Of a DNA stretch of 20,485 nt, positions 15,451 through 20,485 are shown one piece after another; the first letter of the stretch is position 1; each line of letters begins with the position of its first letter. This stretch comes from an uncultured Oscillospiraceae bacterium. Lineage in GTDB: Bacteria; Bacillota; Clostridia; Oscillospirales; Oscillospiraceae. The notes beneath the pieces were generated by a model. The model made no database searches. It had not been told where the DNA came from and saw nothing but the letters and a program-made list of their open reading frames with translations. The stretch covers positions 1-20,485 of the forward strand of contig CAKTOJ010000021.1 in the NCBI GenBank assembly GCA_934589665.1, given 5' to 3'. The position numbers and the translations under genes are program-made.

Positions 15451-15479
15451 TTGCACCGTCCTGCCCAACGTGCTATACT
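15451..15479 (+). promoter_or_regulatory. Promoter of the GNAT acetyltransferase gene
   Basis: TTGCAC (15451-15456), 17-base spacer, TATACT (15474-15479). The expected start of transcription is about 25 bases before the ATG, near a GTGGGAGG ribosome binding site. Confidence 0.82.
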
Positions 15480-15511
15480 GAAGCATCCGGCCGAAGTGGG
15501 AGGAAACCGTC

Positions 15512-16006
15512 ATGGCAGAATACCTTCAGCCCGCGTCAGAAGCCGGCGCCGCTGCTATTTACGACCTGATCCGCTTGCGGATCGCCTGGATGGATAAACA
15601 GGGACTTCACAGTTGGAACCAAACGGACTATCTACACTATTTTCCTCTGTCCTACTTTCAGCGCATGAGCCGTTCAGGCCAGCTCTACGCGCTGCATGCT
15701 GCGGACGGCCCAATCCTGAGCGCTGTCGTTCTGCTCACGGAGGACGAGCGCTGGTCGGAGCATCCTCCCCGCCGGGCATATTATCTCCACAATCTGGTCT
15801 CCATGCCGGACGCATCGGGTGCGGGGCGCACCCTCCTGCAACGCGTGGAACAGCTCGCCCGCCAAAACGGCATGGATACCCTGCGGCTTGACTGCGCCGC
15901 CGACAGCGAAGCACTCAACCGTTTTTACGAGGCTGCCGGCTACCTGCCCTGCGGTATCTGCTCCGAGGGGAAATACCATGGCATCCTGCGCGAGAAGCTG
16001 CTTTAA
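15512..16006 (+). CDS. GNAT family N-acetyltransferase
   Basis: A 164-residue protein with the GNAT fold, which transfers an acyl group from acetyl-CoA to an amine. Strand beta4 is in the YYLHNLVSMPDASGAG segment. The acetyl-CoA pyrophosphate loop is DASGAGRTLL, a degenerate form of the usual Q/R-x-x-G-x-G/A. Motif B is LRLDCAADSEALNRFYEAAGY, with the conserved N-x-F-Y-x-x-x-G-Y. The N-terminal region is rich in aromatic residues (HSWNQTDYLHYFPLSYF), which is common in clostridial GNATs related to GCN5. The substrate is unknown. It has its own promoter and a bidirectional terminator and is divergent from recG. Confidence 0.88.
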   Translation: MAEYLQPASEAGAAAIYDLIRLRIAWMDKQGLHSWNQTDYLHYFPLSYFQRMSRSGQLYALHAADGPILSAVVLLTEDERWSEHPPRRAYYLHNLVSMPDASGAGRTLLQRVEQLARQNGMDTLRLDCAADSEALNRFYEAAGYLPCGICSEGKYHGILREKLL

Positions 16007-16026
16007 ACGCAAACATTTTCCGAGAA

Positions 16027-16057
16027 AAAAGAGCCGATCAAACGGCTCTTTTCCTTT
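16027..16057. terminator. Bidirectional terminator between GNAT gene and folA
   Basis: AAAAGAGCCG (16027-16036) pairs with CGGCTCTTTT (16043-16052), loop ATCAAA. T-rich DNA follows on the plus strand and an A run precedes it, so it can serve both converging genes. Confidence 0.88.
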
Positions 16058-16058
16058 T

Positions 16059-16541
16059 TCATTCCGCCGTGCGGACATAATCGACATAGCGGAAGCGCAA
16101 TCCATCTTCCTCCTGCCACTCCCCCACGCGCTCCGCCGTCCATGCGGCATCCGCGTCAAGATCAGGGAACCACGCATCTGCACCTTCTGCCGCGGCGTCG
16201 ACCAGTGTGACGAACACACGCGTACATTTCGGCAGCAGCGCGCGGTAGAGCTGCGCGCCGCCCATAAGCACTGCATCCCCACCGGCCAGCGCTTCCGCCT
16301 CGCCGGTACTGCGCGCAAGCTCAATCCCCTCACGCGGCTCCATTGTTGTGCTCACAACGATGTTCCGCCGCTTCGGCAGCGGCTTCGCACCGGGGAGCGA
16401 GAGGAGCGTATTTTTCCCCATGATAACGCTTTTCCCCACCGTAAGCGCGCGAAAGCGCTTAAGATCTGCCGAAATGTGAAAAAGCAGCCCGTTATTCTGG
16501 CCAATGGCCCAGTTCCTGTCTATACACACGATTGCGTCCAT
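16059..16541 (-). CDS. folA: Dihydrofolate reductase
   Basis: DHFR reduces dihydrofolate to tetrahydrofolate with NADPH. The 160-residue protein has the family order: Met20-type loop NWAIGQNNGLLFHISADL with the catalytic acid at D26, the NADPH site MGKNTLLSLP (41-50), NIVVST (60-65), and MGGAQLYRALLP (93-104). Residue 21 is Phe where many DHFRs have the active-site Trp; from memory this LLFHI form is frequent in clostridial DHFRs, so it is not a defect. It starts 12 bases after the thyA stop, with AGGAG in the gap, so the two are cotranscribed and probably coupled. Together they recycle the dihydrofolate that ThyA makes. Confidence 0.96.
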   Translation of the reverse strand: MDAIVCIDRNWAIGQNNGLLFHISADLKRFRALTVGKSVIMGKNTLLSLPGAKPLPKRRNIVVSTTMEPREGIELARSTGEAEALAGGDAVLMGGAQLYRALLPKCTRVFVTLVDAAAEGADAWFPDLDADAAWTAERVGEWQEEDGLRFRYVDYVRTAE

Positions 16542-16553
16542 TCTCCCGCTCCT

Positions 16554-17384
16554 TTACACCGCAATGGGGATCTTCGCCTCAAAGGGACTGGGATCATAGC
16601 CCTCAAGGCGAAAGCTGTCCTTTGTAAATGCGTAGAAATCCGTAACCTTCGGATCGATGAAAAACCGCGGCGCGGGCTTCTCCGGCTCGGCAAGCATCTG
16701 CTCAATGATGGGTACATGCCGGTCGTAAATGTGCGCGTCGGCAATGACATGCACCAGCTCGCCCGCCTTAAGGCCGCTGACCTGCGCCAGCATGTGCACC
16801 AGCACCGCATACTGCACGACATTCCAGTTGTTCGCCGCCAGCATGTCCTGACTGCGTTGGTTCAGGATCGCGTTGAGCGTATCACCTGAGACGTTGAAGG
16901 TCACGGAATACGCGCAGGGATAAAGCCCCATCTCGTGCAGATCGGCAAAATTGTAGATATTTGTCATGATGCGCCGCGAGGCGGGGTTGTGCTTCAAATC
17001 ATAAAGAACACGGTCGACCTGATCGAACATGCCCTCCTGATACTGATGCTTCACGCCGAGCTGATAACCATAGGCCTTGCCGATGCTGCCGCTCTCATCC
17101 GCCCACGCGTCCCAGATGTGGCTGGAGAGGTCGTGGACATTGTTGCTTTTTTTCTGCCAGATCCACAAAAGCTCGTCCACCGCGCTTTTCCAGTAGGTGC
17201 GGCGGAGCGTAAGAATGGGGAACTCCCTCTGAAGATCATAGCGGTTGACGATGCCGAATTTTTTCACAGTGTGTGCGCTCGTGCCGTCCTCCCAGTGCGG
17301 GCGGACGGACAGTCCGGTATCCCATACGCCGTTTTTCAAAATATCCTCGCAGTTCTGGCGAAAGACCCGATCCGCATAGCTCAT
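16554..17384 (-). CDS. thyA: Thymidylate synthase (ThyA type)
   Basis: ThyA methylates dUMP to dTMP using methylene-tetrahydrofolate and releases dihydrofolate. Its 276 residues contain the catalytic cysteine C157 (LYPCAYSVTFNV), the phosphate-binding QRSQD (176-180), the dUMP-contacting NNWNVVQYAVLVHMLAQVSG region, and ADAHIYDRH (215-223). The C terminus ends KIPIAV, the usual closing tail. Residue 158 is Ala where E. coli-type enzymes have His (PCH), and QRSQD replaces QRSCD. I recall both in clostridial ThyA proteins, so a working enzyme is expected. The ATG has GGAGGTG upstream. The gene is first of the thyA-folA operon and lies behind a TATAAT promoter. Confidence 0.97.
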   Translation of the reverse strand: MSYADRVFRQNCEDILKNGVWDTGLSVRPHWEDGTSAHTVKKFGIVNRYDLQREFPILTLRRTYWKSAVDELLWIWQKKSNNVHDLSSHIWDAWADESGSIGKAYGYQLGVKHQYQEGMFDQVDRVLYDLKHNPASRRIMTNIYNFADLHEMGLYPCAYSVTFNVSGDTLNAILNQRSQDMLAANNWNVVQYAVLVHMLAQVSGLKAGELVHVIADAHIYDRHVPIIEQMLAEPEKPAPRFFIDPKVTDFYAFTKDSFRLEGYDPSPFEAKIPIAV

Positions 17385-17410
17385 AGCGCACCTCCGAATG
17401 ATGATGGCTC

Positions 17411-17439
17411 ATTATAGCACAGTTTTTCCGTCCTGAAAA
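17411..17439 (-). promoter_or_regulatory. Promoter of thyA-folA
   Basis: On the minus strand TTTTCA (17439-17434), a 17-base spacer and a perfect TATAAT (17416-17411), ending 26 bases before the thyA ATG. Just upstream the hairpin CGCTTT-GCA-AAAGCG (17443-17457) is present, of unknown meaning. Confidence 0.78.
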
Positions 17440-17570
17440 GAGCGCTTTGCAAAAGCGGGCGGCAGGGGCAGGAACGCATGAAACACGTCCGCTTCTGTCA
17501 TTTGGCGGTAAGCTCATGCTTCTTTTTCTCCTTTTCAGGCAAAAAAAGCGCATTTTGTTGAAAAAAAGAA

Positions 17571-17598
17571 TTGCAAAAAATTCACTTCACGCTATACT
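17571..17598 (+). promoter_or_regulatory. Promoter of proBA
   Basis: TTGCAA (17571-17576), a 16-base spacer and TATACT (17593-17598), in AT-rich DNA that contrasts with the GC-rich surroundings. The predicted leader is about 60 bases long. Confidence 0.78.
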
Positions 17599-17625
17599 GT
17601 TATTATCTTGAAACGGATAAGATCC

Positions 17626-17642
17626 GCCGGCCGGGTGCCGGC
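17626..17642 (+). promoter_or_regulatory. Short leader hairpin before proB
   Basis: GCCGGC (17626-17631), loop CGGGT, GCCGGC (17637-17642): a 6-bp GC-only stem nine bases before AGGAG. It is too short for a T-box or known riboswitch and has no T-tract. It may only stabilise the leader. Confidence 0.35.
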
Positions 17643-17665
17643 ATGCAAAAAGGAGCGATCATTGT

Positions 17666-18436
17666 ATGCGTATCGTCGTAAAGGTCGGCACCTCCACGCT
17701 GGCTTACTCTACGGGAAGATTAAATATTCAGCGGATGGAGCGGCTGTGCAAGGCTCTGAGCGATCTGAAGAACGCCGGGCATGAGATCATTCTTGTCTCC
17801 TCCGGTGCCATTGCCATGGGCTTTGGGAAGCTCAACCTGCCCGAGCGGCCAAAGGATGTGCCAAGCAAGCAGGCCTGCGCCGCTGTCGGCCAGTGCGAGC
17901 TGATGTACATTTATGATAAGCTTTTCACGGAATATAATCACATCGTCGGCCAGCTTCTCATCACCGGCCCCGATATTGAGGAGGGCGGCGAGCGCCGTCA
18001 GAATTTCCATAACACGCTCGCCCGGCTGCTTGAGCTCGGCGCGCTTCCGGTCATCAATGAAAACGACACCGTCTCCACCGCGGAGTTCGGCATCGGCGAC
18101 AACGATACGCTCTCGGCCATCGTCGCCTCGACCGTTTCCGCCGATCTGCTCATACTGCTCTCGGACATCGACGGCCTGTATGACGGCGATCCGCGCAAGA
18201 ATCCAGACGCAAAGCTCATCCCCACCGTTGAGGCCATCGACGAGCGCATCATCTCCCTCGGCGGCGGCAGCGGCTCAAACCTCGGCACGGGCGGCATGGC
18301 CACCAAGCTCTCCGCCGCGCAGATTGCCACAGCCGCGGGCTGCGAAATGGTCATCGCCAATGGGGAGAAGCCGGAGCTTCTCTATGATATTGCCGCCGGC
18401 AAGCCGGTCGGCACACGTTTTCTGGTCAAGAGGTAA
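17666..18436 (+). CDS. proB: Glutamate 5-kinase
   Basis: ProB phosphorylates glutamate to glutamyl-5-phosphate, the first and feedback-controlled step of proline synthesis. The 256-residue protein has only the amino-acid-kinase domain; the C-terminal PUA domain of longer ProB proteins (about 370 residues) is absent, as in many Firmicutes. Visible motifs are VVKVGTSTL at the N terminus (ATP site), SSGAIAMG, the glutamate-binding [10 protein letters not shown], the [10 protein letters not shown] segment, [14 protein letters not shown], and [15 protein letters not shown] (nucleotide-binding lysine). The ATG has AGGAG ten bases upstream. It is followed after five bases by proA. Confidence 0.97.
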   Translation: MRIVVKVGTSTLAYSTGRLNIQRMERLCKALSDLKNAGHEIILVSSGAIAMGFGKLNLPERPKDVPSKQACAAVGQCELMYIYDKLFTEYNHIVGQLLITGPDIEEGGERRQNFHNTLARLLELGALPVINENDTVSTAEFGIGDNDTLSAIVASTVSADLLILLSDIDGLYDGDPRKNPDAKLIPTVEAIDERIISLGGGSGSNLGTGGMATKLSAAQIATAAGCEMVIANGEKPELLYDIAAGKPVGTRFLVKR

Positions 18437-18441
18437 AGAAC

Positions 18442-19698
18442 GTGACAACAATTGAACTGATTCAAAAAACACGCGCCGCGCGGACGAGCATCGCCAGCAT
18501 CGGCACGGAGAAAAAGAACGCGCTGCTTCTTGCCATGGCAGACAGCCTTCAGGCGCACTGCGCGGAGATCCTCGCGTGCAACGCGCAGGATATGGAGGCC
18601 GCGCGCGGCCATATCACCGACGTCATGCTCGACCGGCTGAAGCTGGACGAGGCGCGCATCGCCGCCATGGCGGACGGTATCCGCGACACGGTGAAGCTAC
18701 CCGACCCTGTCGGCCGCGTGCTCAAGGAGGTCGTGCGCCCGAGCGGCATCGTAATCGACAAGGTGCAGGTGCCTCTCGGCCTTGTCGCCATCATCTACGA
18801 AAGCCGCCCAAACGTCACTTCGGATGCGGCGGCGCTGACCATCAAAAGCGGCAATGTGTGCATGCTCCGCAGCGGTAAGGAAGCCTTCCGCAGCGCGCAC
18901 GCCATCGTCTCCGCACTCAAAGACGGCATCCGCAAGACCGGCGGCGATCCCGACATCGTGAACATTGTCGAGGACACGAGCCACGAGAGTGCGCAGACGC
19001 TCATGACCGCAGACGGTCTTGTCGACCTGCTCATTCCGCGCGGCGGCGCCGGACTGATCCGCGCCTGCGTGGAAAACGCCACCGTTCCCTGCATTGAAAC
19101 GGGCACCGGCATCTGTCATGTCTACGTGGATCAGGACGCCGATCTTCAAAAGGCAGTAAACATCATCGTCAACGCCAAGACGAGCCGTCCGTCCGTGTGC
19201 AACGCCGAGGAGGTCTGTCTGGTCCACAAGGCAGTCGCCGAGAAGTTCCTCCCCATGCTCAAAAAAGCGCTGGTGGACGACCGCAAGGCCGCCGGCCTTG
19301 TGCCGGTCGAGCTGCGTCTTGACGCGGAGGCAGCCAAGATCATCGACGGAACGCCTGCCGGAGCGCGTGACTTTGACACGGAATTTCTCAATTATATTCT
19401 TGCCGTCGGCGTGGTCGACGATGTTGACGCGGCGATCGCGCACATCGCCGCGCACTCCACGCACCACAGCGACTGCATCATGACGGAAAATGCCGAGGCC
19501 GCGAAGAAGTTTACCGATCTTGTGGACAGTGCGGCAGTCTATGTCAATGTCTCCACCCGCTTCACCGACGGCGGTGAATTCGGGCTTGGCTGCGAGATGG
19601 GCATTTCCACGCAGAAGCTCCACGCGCGCGGCCCGATGGGGCTCGAAGAGCTGTGCACCTACAAATACATCATCCGCGGCAGCGGCCAGATCCGCTGA
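18442..19698 (+). CDS. proA: Gamma-glutamyl phosphate reductase (glutamate-5-semialdehyde dehydrogenase)
   Basis: ProA reduces glutamyl-5-phosphate to glutamate-5-semialdehyde with NADPH, the second step of proline synthesis. It is 418 residues, the family norm. It shows the aldehyde-dehydrogenase-like fold with [20 protein letters not shown], the NADP-binding [14 protein letters not shown], the catalytic cysteine C253 in [10 protein letters not shown], and the C-terminal [27 protein letters not shown] signature. The start is GTG at 18442 with AGAGGT upstream, inside the end of proB. The five-base gap to proB implies one transcript and protein-level coupling, which suits handover of the unstable acyl phosphate. 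proC is not in the window. Confidence 0.97.
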   Translation: MTTIELIQKTRAARTSIASIGTEKKNALLLAMADSLQAHCAEILACNAQDMEAARGHITDVMLDRLKLDEARIAAMADGIRDTVKLPDPVGRVLKEVVRPSGIVIDKVQVPLGLVAIIYESRPNVTSDAAALTIKSGNVCMLRSGKEAFRSAHAIVSALKDGIRKTGGDPDIVNIVEDTSHESAQTLMTADGLVDLLIPRGGAGLIRACVENATVPCIETGTGICHVYVDQDADLQKAVNIIVNAKTSRPSVCNAEEVCLVHKAVAEKFLPMLKKALVDDRKAAGLVPVELRLDAEAAKIIDGTPAGARDFDTEFLNYILAVGVVDDVDAAIAHIAAHSTHHSDCIMTENAEAAKKFTDLVDSAAVYVNVSTRFTDGGEFGLGCEMGISTQKLHARGPMGLEELCTYKYIIRGSGQIR

Positions 19699-19713
19699 AC
19701 CTGTTCTGACAGA

Positions 19714-19753
19714 AAAAAGCCTCCCGCACACGATCGTGTGCGGGAGGCTTTTT
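19714..19753. terminator. Bidirectional terminator between proA and argS
   Basis: A fully self-complementary 40-base sequence centred at 19733/19734. Its inner core is CCTCCCGCACACGATC and complement, with five or six A at the left end and five T at the right end. Excellent terminator for both converging genes. Confidence 0.94.
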
Positions 19754-19771
19754 GGTATCGGTTTTCCGTTC

Positions 19772-20485
19772 TCACATCTTCTCGGGCTTGCTCAGGCCGA
19801 GAATGCCAAGGCCGTTGGCCAGCACCTGACGTGTCGCGGCAGAGAGCAGCAGGCGGGCATTCGCCACATCGTCCGCCTCGCCCTTGATACGGCAGGCGTT
19901 GTAGAAGCGGTGGAACGCACCGGCAAGGCGCATGAGATAGCGGTTGATATAGCTCGGATCGTAGTCGCGGGCGGCGACGCGGATCTCCTCGCTGAAATTT
20001 GCCAGCTCCTTGATGAGCGCGTGCTCCTGCTCGCCGGAGAGGATCGACAGATCGACCTTGTCCGCATCGGGCACACTGCGTCCCTCCTCGGCCAGTGCCT
20101 TGATAAGGCTGCAAATGCGTGCGTAGGCATACTGGATATAGTAGACAGGGTTCTCGCTGTCCTCGCGCACGGCGAGTCCAAGGTCGAAGTCCATCTGCGT
20201 ATCGGGCTTGGCGTTGAAGAAGTAGCGGCAGGCATCGACCGGGATCTCGTCGAGCAGGTCGGAGAGGGAAATGGTCTTGCCCGTGCGCTTGGACATGCGC
20301 ACCACCTCGCCGTCGCGCACGAGCTTGACAAGCTGCATGAGCACGATGTCGAGCCGGTGGGTGCCGTCAAGTCCCAGTGCGTCCATCGCGCCCTTCATGC
20401 GCGCCACGTGGCCGTGGTGATCGGCGCCCCAGATGTTGATGACCTTGTCGAAATGACGCACGGCGAACTTGTTGCGGTGATAGGC
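19772..20485 (-). CDS. argS: Arginyl-tRNA synthetase, C-terminal part (N terminus beyond window)
   Basis: ArgS charges tRNA-Arg with arginine. The frame stays open to base 20485, so about 237 C-terminal residues are seen. They begin in the Rossmann catalytic domain (INIWGADHHGHVARMKGAM) and contain the class I signature loop as VRMSKRTGKTISL, where ArgS commonly shows MSKR in place of KMSKS. The helical anticodon-binding DALR domain follows (PVYYIQYAYARICSL onward), ending with the typical RLLLSAATRQVLANGLGILGL and a short KPEKM tail. There is no sign of damage. It converges with proA. Confidence 0.96.
   Translation of the reverse strand, partial: AYHRNKFAVRHFDKVINIWGADHHGHVARMKGAMDALGLDGTHRLDIVLMQLVKLVRDGEVVRMSKRTGKTISLSDLLDEIPVDACRYFFNAKPDTQMDFDLGLAVREDSENPVYYIQYAYARICSLIKALAEEGRSVPDADKVDLSILSGEQEHALIKELANFSEEIRVAARDYDPSYINRYLMRLAGAFHRFYNACRIKGEADDVANARLLLSAATRQVLANGLGILGLSKPEKM

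Noticed and set aside
17236..17553. Possible small Arg/Ser-rich gene on the minus strand upstream of thyA
   Set aside because: It overlaps the thyA start and promoter in another frame, lacks a ribosome binding site and its composition is not protein-like.
17599..17665. T-box or riboswitch in the proBA leader
   Set aside because: The leader is only about 60 bases, with one 6-bp hairpin and no T-box sequence or terminator/antiterminator pair.

Overview
This 20.5 kb window reads as ordinary chromosome of a GC-rich member of the Clostridia, most likely the Oscillospiraceae/Ruminococcaceae. The grounds are gene content and style: a divergent clostridial type IIA topoisomerase pair, a free-standing LUD-domain protein with a cysteine cluster, a BlaI/BlaR1-type pair with a very large ectodomain, clostridial-type ThyA and DHFR, strong AGGAGG-like ribosome binding sites, and TTGACA/TATAAT promoters. 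Genus cannot be fixed from the sequence. No insertion sequence, prophage, CRISPR array or rRNA was seen.

Layout. Bases 1-3649 (+) are a tight co-directional run: the 3' two thirds of a topoisomerase IV subunit A-like gene, a YitT-family membrane protein, a LUD-domain protein and a small lipoprotein. A short decayed reading frame, probably the tail of a dipeptidase, and two hairpins follow. Next come tRNA-Gly(GCC) on the minus strand and prfC (peptide chain release factor 3) on the plus strand. Bases 5859-9384 (-) hold a two-gene BlaI-BlaR1-type regulatory operon behind a promoter with two near-identical palindromic operators. The topoisomerase IV subunit B-like gene (9813-11813, +) has its own consensus promoter. 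Upstream of it lies a small cluster of DnaA-box-like sequences. The minus-strand block 11861-15356 is recG followed by a MATE transporter. A GNAT acetyltransferase (+) is transcribed divergently from recG. thyA-folA (-) follow as a coupled pair, then proB-proA (+), and finally the C-terminal part of argS (-), cut by the window edge.

How the genes work together. thyA and folA form a functional unit: ThyA oxidises methylene-tetrahydrofolate to dihydrofolate and DHFR restores tetrahydrofolate. proB and proA catalyse the first two steps of proline synthesis. The two topoisomerase subunits should form one A2B2 enzyme although about 8.3 kb separates their genes. The BlaI/BlaR1-type pair looks like a self-regulated sensor-repressor switch with no obvious effector gene beside it. 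Most convergent gene pairs are separated by strong bidirectional intrinsic terminators.

The least ordinary items are the BlaR1-like sensor, which has no recognisable penicillin-binding domain but about 740 residues after its last membrane segment; its double operator; the motif changes in the topoisomerase B subunit; and the DnaA-box-like cluster upstream of that gene. No wholly new system is claimed.
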